The position numbers and the translations under genes are program-made. Positions 7,269-14,658 of a stretch of 18,035 nucleotides of DNA are shown piece by piece. Numbering within the stretch: position 1 is the stretch's first letter; every line of letters starts with the position of its first letter. This DNA comes from an uncultured Bacteroidales bacterium (lineage in GTDB: Bacteria; Bacteroidota; Bacteroidia; Bacteroidales; Bacteroidaceae), in assembly GCA_947367415.1 (NCBI GenBank), contig CANBEE010000017.1:1-18035 (forward strand), read 5' to 3'. Under the pieces are notes generated by a model. It did not search any database, was not told the DNA's origin, and saw only the letters and a program-made list of their open reading frames with translations.

Positions 7269-8750
7269 TTACCACTCTGTCAGGCGCATATCCCCTTTGG
7301 TCTGCAGGGCGTCGTGCATGGCAAGGGCAGCACGTACGTTGTGGCAGGTGTGGCCCTTTGAGGAGAGGTGCAGGTAGTCCCAGAGGAGTTGACGATAGTC
7401 GGGGTGTGCACAGTTCTCGATAATGGCTTTGGCACGCTCCATGGGGCTCTTGCCTCGAAGGTCGGCAATACCCTGCTCGGTAATCATGATGTTCACGCTG
7501 TGCTCGTTGTGGTCGACGTGTGATACCATAGGAACAATGGCGCTGATCTTGCCCTCCTTGGCTACTGAGGGGCATGAGAAGATGGAGATGTATGCGTTGC
7601 GGGTAAAGTCGCCGGAACCACCGATACCATTCATCATCTTGGTGCCACATACATGGGTGGAGTTTACGTTGCCGTAGATGTCGGCCTCGAGCGCAGTGTT
7701 CATAGAAATCAAGCCCAAGCGACGTGCTACCTCGGGGCTGTTTGAAATCTCTGAGGGGCGCAGTACGAGCTTCTCCTTGAAGAAGTCGATGTCATCGTAG
7801 ATGCTCTGGAGGCAGTCGTTGCTGACGCTGAGCGAGCAGGTGCTGCCAAATTTGCAGCGGCCCGAGCGGATGAGGTCGATAACTGAATCCTGAATCACCT
7901 CGGTAAACATCACAAAGGCGGGTACGGTAGCGTCGGCACCAAGAGCACCGAGCACAGCATTTGCCACGTTGCCCACACCGCTCTGCAGGGGCAGGAAGGT
8001 GGAGGGGATGATGCCGCGCTTCATGTCACCAATGAGGAACTGAGCTACATTGTGGCCGATTTGCATGGTGATAGGGTCGGCATCGGTGAAGGGGCGTGCT
8101 TCGTCGGGGCGGTTTACCTCCACGATACCTACAATCTTGGCGGGGTCGACCTGCACGTAGGGTGTACCGATGCGGTCGCTGGGCTTATAGATGGGAATCT
8201 CGCGGCGCAAGGGAGGGTCGGCAGGCTCATAAATGTCGTGCAGTCCCTTGGGGGCAGTGCCGTAGGCGCTGTTGAGCTCGATGATGATCTTGTCGGCCAA
8301 GCGGGCTACTGTGGGGGCGATACCTACACCGGCAGTCAGGTAAACCTTGCCGTCGGGGGTCACGTCACAAGCCTCAAGGATGGCAACGTCGACCTTGCCC
8401 ATGAATCCATAGCGCACCTCCTGTGCCATCTGTGAGAGATGGATGTCGTTGTAGGCAATCTCGCCGGCATTGACAGCCTTGCGGAAGTCGCTGTTTGTGG
8501 TATAGGGGGCACGATAGCGCAGTGCCTTGGCACGAGTGAGCGCACCGTCGCATGAGTCACCTGTTGAGGCGCCTGTGAAGAGTCCTATCTGGAAGGGACG
8601 GCCTGCGGCATGCTCTGCTTCAGCAATGCGTGCAATCTCTGATGTTACGGTTTTGGGTGTTCCGGCGGGAGTAAATCCGCCCAACCCTACGTTGTAGCCA
8701 TGCTTGACGTGGCTTGCAGCCTCAGCTGCGCTGATGATTTTGAAACTCAT
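7269..8750 (-). CDS. Acetyl-CoA hydrolase/CoA-transferase family protein (succinyl-CoA:acetate type)
   Basis: Cytoplasmic enzyme of 493 residues that moves CoA between acyl-CoA and a carboxylic acid. The likely substrates are acetate and succinyl-, propionyl- or butyryl-CoA, in the fermentative end-product pathways of Bacteroidales. Family marks are the N-terminal VGLGGFTPAGTPKTV (21-35), LFTGASTGDSCDGAL (57-71) and the glycine-rich SGVGNVANAVLGALG (257-271). MFTEVIQDSV follows, with Glu284 placed like the catalytic glutamate that forms the CoA thioester. Farther on are GIGGSGDFTRNAY (375-387) and HSVNIMITEQGIADLRG (417-433). It is full length with no visible defect. It starts at the ATG at 8750, 45 bases after the small membrane protein gene, so the two are probably cotranscribed. 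The exact acyl donor and acceptor cannot be read from sequence. Confidence 0.92.
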   Translation of the reverse strand: MSFKIISAAEAASHVKHGYNVGLGGFTPAGTPKTVTSEIARIAEAEHAAGRPFQIGLFTGASTGDSCDGALTRAKALRYRAPYTTNSDFRKAVNAGEIAYNDIHLSQMAQEVRYGFMGKVDVAILEACDVTPDGKVYLTAGVGIAPTVARLADKIIIELNSAYGTAPKGLHDIYEPADPPLRREIPIYKPSDRIGTPYVQVDPAKIVGIVEVNRPDEARPFTDADPITMQIGHNVAQFLIGDMKRGIIPSTFLPLQSGVGNVANAVLGALGADATVPAFVMFTEVIQDSVIDLIRSGRCKFGSTCSLSVSNDCLQSIYDDIDFFKEKLVLRPSEISNSPEVARRLGLISMNTALEADIYGNVNSTHVCGTKMMNGIGGSGDFTRNAYISIFSCPSVAKEGKISAIVPMVSHVDHNEHSVNIMITEQGIADLRGKSPMERAKAIIENCAHPDYRQLLWDYLHLSSKGHTCHNVRAALAMHDALQTKGDMRLTEW

Positions 8751-8795
8751 AGTTGTATGTTGTATTTTCAGTGTGTTTTATGCATTCTGCTCTTC

Positions 8796-9182
8796 TCAAT
8801 CGTATTTGCGATTAAAGATTTCAGCGTAAATGAAGGCTCGGCGTGCCTCCCGGGGAGTACGCAGATGGATGTCATCGTCTTGAGTCTCCTTTTGTGGCGC
8901 TGTCTCTTTTGCCGGTGTCACCTTTTTCTCAACCTTCTTTTCCACCACGATAGGTGTCTCTTCCACGGGCACTACAGGCTGAGGCGTAAGGCTCTCCTCT
9001 ATGTCATAGTCTGTGTCATAGTCCATGTCATCTTCCACCTCGTCAACCTCCATGCCTGGTATCGACGGCATAGGAGCCTGCCCAGGTTTGTTGGCTTCAA
9101 ACTCGCTAAAGGATTTCTTGAAGTAGGAGCTTACAACCTTTAAGACTGCATAGACGATGACTAATACTACAAGTGATGACAT
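8796..9182 (-). CDS. Small membrane-anchored acidic protein, function unknown
   Basis: A 128-residue protein with one N-terminal membrane helix (about 1-19, SSLVVLVIVYAVLKVVSSYF). A Pro/Met stretch follows, then a highly acidic Asp/Tyr segment (45-63), a Pro/Val/Lys/Glu-rich linker (64-100), and a short basic end with REARRAFIYAEIFNRKY (111-127). That C-terminal motif is familiar to me from many short Bacteroidota proteins, where it is the only well-conserved part. The middle looks disordered. No enzyme motif is seen. It lies 45 bases upstream of the CoA-transferase on the same strand, behind a clear promoter, so the two genes are probably one operon. Any functional tie to the CoA-transferase is inference. 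Confidence 0.82.
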   Translation of the reverse strand: MSSLVVLVIVYAVLKVVSSYFKKSFSEFEANKPGQAPMPSIPGMEVDEVEDDMDYDTDYDIEESLTPQPVVPVEETPIVVEKKVEKKVTPAKETAPQKETQDDDIHLRTPREARRAFIYAEIFNRKYD

Positions 9183-9213
9183 ATGCGCACTATATTTTAT
9201 TATTAACTCACGG

Positions 9214-9221
9214 CAAAGTTA
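9214..9221 (-). promoter_or_regulatory. Promoter (-7 box) for the membrane protein/CoA-transferase operon
   Basis: On the minus strand this reads TAACTTTG, a perfect match to the Bacteroidota TAnnTTTG -7 box. It is extended as GTAACTTTGC and lies 31 bases upstream of the ATG at 9182. No clear TTTG -33 box is seen at the normal distance. Confidence 0.7.
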
Positions 9222-9289
9222 CGGAATAATACCTTATTTGTACCACATTTGTTCATTTTTTTTGTTGATGGCCATTCTATGCCAGCAAA

Positions 9290-10381
9290 CTACGCCAACA
9301 GACGCTTGATCCACTTGCCGACAGACTGCTCGAACCACCGGTACGAAACGCCGCTGATGATGACTGTCGTCGCGAGAAGCAGCAGTATGGCGATGTAGGG
9401 TGATAGGGTAAACTGGAGGTGGCGTTCAGCCTCTGTGAAGAGGCGGAACAGCAGGTGATGGATGAGGTAGAATCCGAAACTAATCTCTCCGCCCCATACC
9501 AAAGGACGTGATGAGAGTATGCGGGAGAGTAGGCCTCCTTGCCGGGCAAACGTGAAGATGACCAAGGCTACGGGCAGCCAATAGTAGCATGAGTAGCGGT
9601 ATACTTGGGGCACGTGTACCGAGAACAGATAGAAAACGATGAATATGGCTACGGCAGCTACCTCCTTGAATGTCGCCATGCGTGATGATGAGGCTGCAGG
9701 CACCGTGTTTGTAGCCCTGCACCGTTGTGCAGAGTCTGACGACTTGAAGATGACATACATCACCATGCCCAGCAGGAAGTCGGGGAATCGGGCCAATGGG
9801 TTGACATACCAGATGTCCTTCATCATCTCCGTAGGTGTGAGCCACATGCCGCCGATGACAAGAGCCGTGCATAGGGCAAAGAGACCATATAGCTGGCGAG
9901 GACGGTGCAGCAGGGGCACTATCAGCGGGAAGAGAATGTAGAACAGCTGCTCGCAGCAGAGACTCCACGAGGGGCTGTTGAAGGAGAAATAGTACTCTCC
10001 GTCGGGGATGTAGCCCTGGCATAATAGCAGGTTCGGGACGAAGTGCCTTGCCCAGTCGCCCCATCCGTTTGCCAAGGTATAGGTGCCAATGGCGGCAGCG
10101 ATGAAGAGCATCAGCCAATGGAGTGGATAGATGCGGGCAATGCGTGCTACCCAGAACTTGCGCCGGGCCATAGCCAGAGCTTGCTTGTTAATTCCTGCTG
10201 CGGTGAAACGGCTGTCGTAGCTGTATGAGATGATGAATCCACTCAGGACGAAGAAGAAGCTTACCCCCACGTACCCCTCTGTGAGTAGCGGTATGTCAAA
10301 TGTGCTGCTCACGATGTTGCAGTGCGAGGCAAACACCATGAGGGCGAACACCAATCGTAGGGAAGTGAGCGGACGTATCAT
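9290..10381 (-). CDS. OafA-like membrane O-acyltransferase (acyltransferase 3 family)
   Basis: Integral membrane enzyme of 363 residues that transfers acetyl or another acyl group onto surface sugars, such as O-antigen or exopolysaccharide. It has about ten hydrophobic segments. Family motifs are Arg9 and His20 (the R-X10-H pair in SLRLVFALMVFASH), GVSFFFVLSGFIISYSY (38-54), ARIARIYPLHW and PSWSLCCEQLFYILFP. An in-frame TTG at 10390 precedes the ATG at 10381. I prefer the ATG because MIRPLTSLR is the usual start of this family. It has its own promoter at 10406-10413. No terminator is seen after its stop codon. It is divergent from the glycosyltransferase operon, which suits a shared role in surface polysaccharide, but the acceptor cannot be named. 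Confidence 0.9.
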   Translation of the reverse strand: MIRPLTSLRLVFALMVFASHCNIVSSTFDIPLLTEGYVGVSFFFVLSGFIISYSYDSRFTAAGINKQALAMARRKFWVARIARIYPLHWLMLFIAAAIGTYTLANGWGDWARHFVPNLLLCQGYIPDGEYYFSFNSPSWSLCCEQLFYILFPLIVPLLHRPRQLYGLFALCTALVIGGMWLTPTEMMKDIWYVNPLARFPDFLLGMVMYVIFKSSDSAQRCRATNTVPAASSSRMATFKEVAAVAIFIVFYLFSVHVPQVYRYSCYYWLPVALVIFTFARQGGLLSRILSSRPLVWGGEISFGFYLIHHLLFRLFTEAERHLQFTLSPYIAILLLLATTVIISGVSYRWFEQSVGKWIKRLLA

Positions 10382-10405
10382 GTATCTCAAGCAGTGACTC
10401 TAATG

Positions 10406-10413
10406 CAAAGGTA
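10406..10413 (-). promoter_or_regulatory. Promoter (-7 box) for the acyltransferase gene
   Basis: The minus strand reads TACCTTTG, a perfect TAnnTTTG match extended as GTACCTTTGC. It lies 24 bases upstream of the ATG at 10381. A T-rich stretch (CTTTTC) sits about 19 bases further upstream, in place of a TTTG -33 box. Confidence 0.7.
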
Positions 10414-10447
10414 CTATAATTAAGTAGAAAAGCGAAGCGTAATGCAA

Positions 10448-10482
10448 AAAAGAGGAACTTCGCAGCCCCTCTTTTCCTTTTT
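10448..10482. terminator. Terminator-like hairpin in the divergent intergenic region
   Basis: AAAAGAGG (10448-10455) pairs with CCTCTTTT (10468-10475) over 8 bp with a 12-base loop. On the plus strand it is followed by CCTTTTT (10476-10482). On the minus strand the stem runs straight into a T-run. Its position between divergent genes, where a terminator has no obvious purpose, suggests a leader RNA, a small RNA or a remnant. Confidence 0.5.
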
Positions 10483-10498
10483 AACCTAAACCTTAACT

Positions 10499-10564
10499 AT
10501 GAAAAAATCTAATGTTTGGGACAAATTTGAGCATTTTTTTCTTAACGACAAAGAAAAAACGTGA
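10499..10564 (+). CDS. Possible 21-codon small ORF in a leader-like region
   Basis: ATG at 10499 to TGA at 10562-10564. The peptide begins MKKSNVWDKF and ends NDKEKT. It is preceded by AACCTAAACCTTAACT, an A/C/T-rich unstructured stretch of the kind seen before many Bacteroidota genes, and by the hairpin at 10448-10475. A second hairpin with a T-run (10618-10642) follows it. The layout is hairpin, leader, ORF, terminator, but I see no TAnnTTTG promoter for it on the plus strand. The stop codon overlaps a GTG (10561) that is in frame with the downstream glycosyltransferase. It could be a leader peptide, a relic of a lost gene, or chance. Confidence 0.3.
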   Translation: MKKSNVWDKFEHFFLNDKEKT

Positions 10565-10617
10565 AAAAATGCGAAAAAAATTCACATTCTTTCTTTTTAA
10601 CACCTTTCATGGCAATG

Positions 10618-10642
10618 AAACAGCTGTTTTTAGCTGTTTTTT
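10618..10642 (+). terminator. Hairpin with T-run upstream of the glycosyltransferase promoter
   Basis: AAACAGCT (10618-10625) and AGCTGTTT (10632-10639) form a perfect 8-bp stem with the loop GTTTTT. The T-run continues to 10642. It lies 36 bases before the -7 box of the glycosyltransferase promoter and would stop any plus-strand transcript coming through the mini-ORF region. Confidence 0.5.
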
Positions 10643-10650
10643 CAATCAAG

Positions 10651-10685
10651 TTTGATATTATTTCGCTCACTTATTCGTATCTTTG
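10651..10685 (+). promoter_or_regulatory. Promoter for the glycosyltransferase operon
   Basis: TTTG at 10651-10654 and a perfect -7 box TATCTTTG at 10678-10685 (extended GTATCTTTGC). The spacing is 23 bases, slightly longer than usual. The -7 box ends 16 bases before the ATG at 10702, so the 5' leader would be very short. This position argues against any start codon upstream of 10702. Confidence 0.75.
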
Positions 10686-10701
10686 CGGTAAAGATAGTGC
10701 G

Positions 10702-11856
10702 ATGGAGAAAAAGAAACGAATCATTATTGTCGGGCCGGCATGGCCGTACAGAGGAGGTATCGCTGATTTCAATGAGCGCTTGGCCAAGGAATTCCAGCGC
10801 GAGGAACATGAGGTCAGCATATATACATTCACGTTGCAATACCCAGGCTTCCTGTTCCCAGGGAAAACACAGTACTCGAGTTCTCCTGCTCCGGAGGACC
10901 TGCATATCGAGCGCCGTGTCAACTCGGTGAACCCGCTGAACTGGCTTCGTGTGGGGCGCCTAATCCGTCGCCAGCATCCCGACCTGGTGATGATACGCTT
11001 CTGGCTTCCTTTCCTGGCTCCCTGCCTGGGTACGATAGCCAGGGTAATCCGTCGTGGCCGTAAGGGCCGTGACATCAAGGTGGTGGCCCTGCTCGATAAT
11101 GTTGTGCCACACGAGCACCGCATCGGCGACCGTCCCTTGGCACGCTATATGATCAATTCTGTCGGTGGCTATGTAGCCATGTCGGAGTCTGTGCTGAATG
11201 ATGCCCGTAGCTTCGACCGCAAGGGCAAACCCTTTGTGCTGACTCCGCATCCACTGTACGATAACTTCGGTGCGAAGGTACAGCGAGCCGAAGCCATTGA
11301 GCACCTCGGGCTCGAGAGCGACTACCGCTATATCCTTTTCTTCGGACTCATCCGTGACTATAAGGGACTCGACCTCTTGCTGCAGGCTTTTGCCGATACT
11401 CGTCTGCGGGGCAAGAAGGTGAAGCTCATCGTTGCGGGCGAGTTCTACGGCAATGCCGAGCGCTACGAGGAGCTTGAGCGCAGCTTGAACCTTGCGGAGC
11501 ATATCGTATGGTGCAAGGAGTTCATCCCGGCCGACCAGGTACGCTATTTCTTTGCAGCTGCCGACCTCGTGGCCCAGCCCTACAAGAGCGCCACTCAGAG
11601 CGGTATCACGCAGATTGCCTACCATTTCGAGCGTCCTATGCTGGTGACCGATGTGGGCGGACTTGCCGAGATTGTGCCCCACGGGCGTGTAGGATATGTG
11701 GTGCGTCCTGAGGCTGCCGACATAGCCGATGCATTGGTCGATTTCGTTGACAACCACCATGCCGAGGACTACAGCCTGGGTATTCTTGAGGAGAAGTCGA
11801 AATATGCTTGGAACAACATGACAGCTGCTCACTTCTCCGTGGCCGACCGAGTGTAA
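10702..11856 (+). CDS. Glycosyltransferase, GT4/group 1 type
   Basis: Cytoplasmic, GT-B fold sugar transferase of 384 residues, expected to use a nucleotide sugar for cell-surface glycan synthesis. The N-terminal domain has IIIVGPAWPYRGGIADFNER (7-26), with the glycine-rich loop. The C-terminal donor domain has ILFFGLIRDYKGLDLLLQAF (211-230), VAGEFYGN (244-251) and a final block LVAQPYKSATQSGITQIAYH (289-308) then TDVGGLAEIV (316-325). The usual EX7E acid motif is replaced by Gln/Ser/Thr in that block, a variant I associate with a Bacteroidota subgroup. The frame is open back to a GTG at 10561. I chose the ATG at 10702 because the promoter and a hairpin lie inside the extension. It is first in an operon, 40 bases before the next glycosyltransferase. 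Donor and acceptor are unknown. Confidence 0.9.
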   Translation: MEKKKRIIIVGPAWPYRGGIADFNERLAKEFQREEHEVSIYTFTLQYPGFLFPGKTQYSSSPAPEDLHIERRVNSVNPLNWLRVGRLIRRQHPDLVMIRFWLPFLAPCLGTIARVIRRGRKGRDIKVVALLDNVVPHEHRIGDRPLARYMINSVGGYVAMSESVLNDARSFDRKGKPFVLTPHPLYDNFGAKVQRAEAIEHLGLESDYRYILFFGLIRDYKGLDLLLQAFADTRLRGKKVKLIVAGEFYGNAERYEELERSLNLAEHIVWCKEFIPADQVRYFFAAADLVAQPYKSATQSGITQIAYHFERPMLVTDVGGLAEIVPHGRVGYVVRPEAADIADALVDFVDNHHAEDYSLGILEEKSKYAWNNMTAAHFSVADRV

Positions 11857-11896
11857 CTGACCAGTTTGTCTCTATCATTCATTAAGGATTACAGAA

Positions 11897-13162
11897 GTGC
11901 GAGTACTTATCATCAATACAACAGAGCGTCAGGGTGGACCTGCCATTGCTGCTTTTCGCCTCACCGAGGCCTTGAAGAGCAATGGCATCAAGGCCAAGAT
12001 GCTGGTGCGCCGTAAGAGTACCGACCGCGTGACCACTGTGCAGACCGAGCGTAAGTTCTCCGACCGTCTGTCAGTGTTGTGGGAGCGCCTGTCGGTAGCT
12101 TTGCATACGCATCTGAGGCGCAATCGCACCTATGCCATTGACTTGGGACGCTCGGGAAGCGACATCACCGAGTTGCCCGAGTTTCGTCAGGCCGATGTCA
12201 TCCACCTTCATTGGATCAATGGAGGAATGCTCTCTCTGCAGTCGGTGGAGAAGATTATTGCTTCGGGCAAGCCCATCGTGTGGACGCTGCACGATATGTG
12301 GCCCTTCACGGGCGTATGCCACTATGCACACGACTGCGACCACTACACCGAGCATTGCCACGACTGTCCGCAGATGAGCAGCCGCAAGTATCATGACGTG
12401 GCTTTCCGCACGTTTGCCCGCAAAGCCGAGCTGCTCGACGGGGCCGATATCCAGTTTGTGGCTTGCAGTCGCTGGCTTGGCAATATGGCTACCAACAGTC
12501 GCCTTCTCCATGGACGCAAGATTACTTGCATACCTAACCCCATCAATACGAACCTCTTCTGTCCACGTCCCAAGCAACCTGCCCGCATGGCATTGGGGCT
12601 GCCCACAGACAAGCGCTTCATCCTCTTCAGCTCGCATCGCCTGACCGATGAGCGCAAGGGACTGCACTACCTGAAGGAGGCTGCCATGCTCCTGGCTACC
12701 GAGCATCCTGAGTGGAAGGAGCGCCTAGGCATCGTGCTCCTGGGCAAGAACATGGAACCATCGACCTATGCCGATATACCCTTTGCCGTGTATCCGCTCA
12801 GCTACGTGGCCGACGAGAAGCGCCTTGTCGAGGTGTACAATGCCGTAGACCTCTTTGCTGTACCCTCGCTGCAAGACAATCTGCCCAATACGGTTGTTGA
12901 GGCTATGGCTTGCGGCGTACCCTGCATCGGCTTCAATGTGGGTGGCATTCCCGAGATGATCGACCATCTGCACAATGGCTATGTGGCCGAGTATAAGAAC
13001 GTGGCCGATTTTGCTGCCGGTATCCATTGGCTGCTCACCGAGGGTGAATACGACATCCTCAGCCGCGAGGCAGCACGCAAGGCTGCCAACACCTATGGCG
13101 AGGGCAGCGTGGCCATGAAATACATTGGCATCTATAACCGCATTACCGGACGAAACCAATAG
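11897..13162 (+). CDS. Glycosyltransferase, GT4/group 1 type with Cys-rich segment
   Basis: GT-B fold transferase of 421 residues. It starts at a GTG at 11897, chosen because the protein then begins MRVLIINTTERQGGPAIAAF, the normal start of this subfamily, with no ATG nearby. The N-terminal domain has VIHLHWINGG (101-110) and WTLHDMWPFTGVCHYAHDCD (129-148). C141, C147, C154 and C157 with several His look like a possible metal site that recurs in this subfamily. The C-terminal domain has FSSHRLTDERKGLHYLKEA (244-262) and SLQDNLPNTVVEAMACGVPC (324-343) with Glu335 of the donor-binding motif, then GFNVGGIPEMIDH (345-357). It is 40 bases after the first glycosyltransferase and 28 before the peptidase gene. 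It probably acts in the same glycan pathway. Confidence 0.9.
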   Translation: MRVLIINTTERQGGPAIAAFRLTEALKSNGIKAKMLVRRKSTDRVTTVQTERKFSDRLSVLWERLSVALHTHLRRNRTYAIDLGRSGSDITELPEFRQADVIHLHWINGGMLSLQSVEKIIASGKPIVWTLHDMWPFTGVCHYAHDCDHYTEHCHDCPQMSSRKYHDVAFRTFARKAELLDGADIQFVACSRWLGNMATNSRLLHGRKITCIPNPINTNLFCPRPKQPARMALGLPTDKRFILFSSHRLTDERKGLHYLKEAAMLLATEHPEWKERLGIVLLGKNMEPSTYADIPFAVYPLSYVADEKRLVEVYNAVDLFAVPSLQDNLPNTVVEAMACGVPCIGFNVGGIPEMIDHLHNGYVAEYKNVADFAAGIHWLLTEGEYDILSREAARKAANTYGEGSVAMKYIGIYNRITGRNQ

Positions 13163-13190
13163 AACTATTTACTATAAAAAACGAACTATC

Positions 13191-14576
13191 ATGTTTGCAA
13201 AAGAAACCTACATCCGCCGCCGCCAACAGCTCAAGGATACGCTGAAGAGCGGTCTGTTGCTTTTCCTTGGCAACGATGAGTGTGGCATGAACTATGCCGA
13301 CAATACCTATCACTTCCGTCAGGACTCTACGTTCCTCTATTTCTTCGGCTCTGACTATGCCGGATTGGCTGCTGTCATCGATATTGACGAGGACCGCGAG
13401 ATAATCTTCGGCAATGAGCTCACCATTGACGACATCGTGTGGATGGGTACACAGCCCACCATCAGTGAGAAGAGCGAGCGCGTGGGTATCCGCGAGACCC
13501 TGCCTATGGGCGAGCTGAAGAGCTATCTTGAGCGTGCTGCTGCCAAGGGGCAGGCTATCCATTACCTCCCACCCTACCGTGGCGACCACAAGCTGTGGCT
13601 GCAGGACCTCCTTGGCCTTGCTCCTGCCGAGATTGCCGCAAAGTCATCGGTACCCTTCATCCGTGCCGTCGTAGACCAGCGCAACTATAAGAGTGTCGAG
13701 GAGATTGCCCAGATTGAGGAGGCTGTGAATATCAGCGTTGAGATGCACGTGACAGCCATGCGCATGGCTCGTCCGGGTATCAAGGAGAGCGAGATTGCTG
13801 CTGCTGTCACCGAGGTGGCCATGCGCGACGGAGGCAACCTCTCATTCCCCGTCATTGCCACTATCAATGGTCAGACATTGCATAACCACTGCCACAGCAA
13901 TGTGCTGCAGGAGGGTCAGCTCTTCCTGCTCGATGCCGGTGCCGAGAATGCCATGCACTATGCCGGCGACCTCACCTCTACCATGCCTGTGAGCGGACGT
14001 TTCACCGAGCAGCAGCGCATGGTCTTCGACATCAACCACCGTGCCTACACGGCTGCAGTCAACGCTTTGCGCCCCGGTGTTGCCTTCCGCGACGTACACC
14101 TCACAGCCATGACGGAGATTTGCCGTGGCATGAAGGAGCTGGGCCTCATGAAGGGCGACCCTGCCGAGGCTGCCAACATCGGTGCTTATGCCCTCTTCAT
14201 GCCTTGCGGACTCGGCCACATGATGGGTCTCGACGTACACGATATGGAGAACCTTGGCGAGGTATACGTCGGCTATAATGGTCAGCCCAAGAGCACGCAG
14301 TTTGGCTTCAAGTCGCTCCGCCTGGCTCGTCCTTTGGAGCCTGGCTTCGTCTTCACCGTCGAGCCCGGTATCTACTTCATTCCCGAGCTCATCGACAAGT
14401 GGCGTGCCGAGAATATGTATACCGATTTCATCTGCTACGATAAGCTCGATGCTTGGAAGGGCTTCGGTGGTATCCGCAACGAGGAGGACTACCTCATCAC
14501 CGAGGATGGTGCCCGTCGTCTTGGCAATCACAAGCCCAGCAGTGCCGATGAAATTGAGGCTGAGTGCAATCGCTAA
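13191..14576 (+). CDS. pepP: Xaa-Pro aminopeptidase (M24B, aminopeptidase P)
   Basis: Cytoplasmic metallopeptidase of 461 residues that removes an N-terminal residue standing before proline. An N-terminal aminopeptidase P domain (about 1-160) has LLLFLGNDECGMNYADNTY and FRQDSTFLYFFG. The pita-bread catalytic domain follows (about 170-445). The five metal ligands of the family are visible: Asp248 (LLDAGAE), Asp260 (YAGDLTSTMPVSG), His343 (CGLGHMMGLDVHD), Glu391 (FTVEPGIYF) and Glu431 (GIRNEEDYLIT). The frame is open from 13125 but that overlaps the glycosyltransferase end. The ATG at 13191 gives the usual start. It follows the glycosyltransferase by 28 bases, so it is probably cotranscribed, although it is a housekeeping gene with no clear tie to glycan synthesis. 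A strong terminator follows. The symbol is by function. Confidence 0.93.
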   Translation: MFAKETYIRRRQQLKDTLKSGLLLFLGNDECGMNYADNTYHFRQDSTFLYFFGSDYAGLAAVIDIDEDREIIFGNELTIDDIVWMGTQPTISEKSERVGIRETLPMGELKSYLERAAAKGQAIHYLPPYRGDHKLWLQDLLGLAPAEIAAKSSVPFIRAVVDQRNYKSVEEIAQIEEAVNISVEMHVTAMRMARPGIKESEIAAAVTEVAMRDGGNLSFPVIATINGQTLHNHCHSNVLQEGQLFLLDAGAENAMHYAGDLTSTMPVSGRFTEQQRMVFDINHRAYTAAVNALRPGVAFRDVHLTAMTEICRGMKELGLMKGDPAEAANIGAYALFMPCGLGHMMGLDVHDMENLGEVYVGYNGQPKSTQFGFKSLRLARPLEPGFVFTVEPGIYFIPELIDKWRAENMYTDFICYDKLDAWKGFGGIRNEEDYLITEDGARRLGNHKPSSADEIEAECNR

Positions 14577-14596
14577 GCCCCTGGCTGGATAGGCCG

Positions 14597-14653
14597 TAAA
14601 AATGTACAGGAGGGTGTGTCGGAATTCCCGGCACACCCTCCTGTACATTTTTA
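14597..14653. terminator. Strong bidirectional terminator between convergent genes
   Basis: Arms at 14597-14622 and 14628-14653 pair over 26 bp with one G-U pair and a 5-base loop AATTC. Each arm ends in a T5 tract on its own 3' side (ACATTTTTA on plus, and the complement of TAAAAATG on minus). It lies between the pepP stop (14576) and the pectinesterase stop (14659), so it should end both transcripts. Confidence 0.95.
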
Positions 14654-14658
14654 ATCTA

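Noticed and set aside
10561..10701. A 47-codon in-frame extension of the first glycosyltransferase starting at a GTG.
   Set aside because: It contains a terminator-like hairpin and the clear TATCTTTG promoter box, and MEKKKRIIIVGPAWPYRGG at 10702 is the normal start for the family.
13125..13190. An upstream start for the Xaa-Pro aminopeptidase that overlaps the glycosyltransferase end.
   Set aside because: The added residues do not fit the family; MFAKETYIRRRQQL at 13191 is the usual N-terminus.
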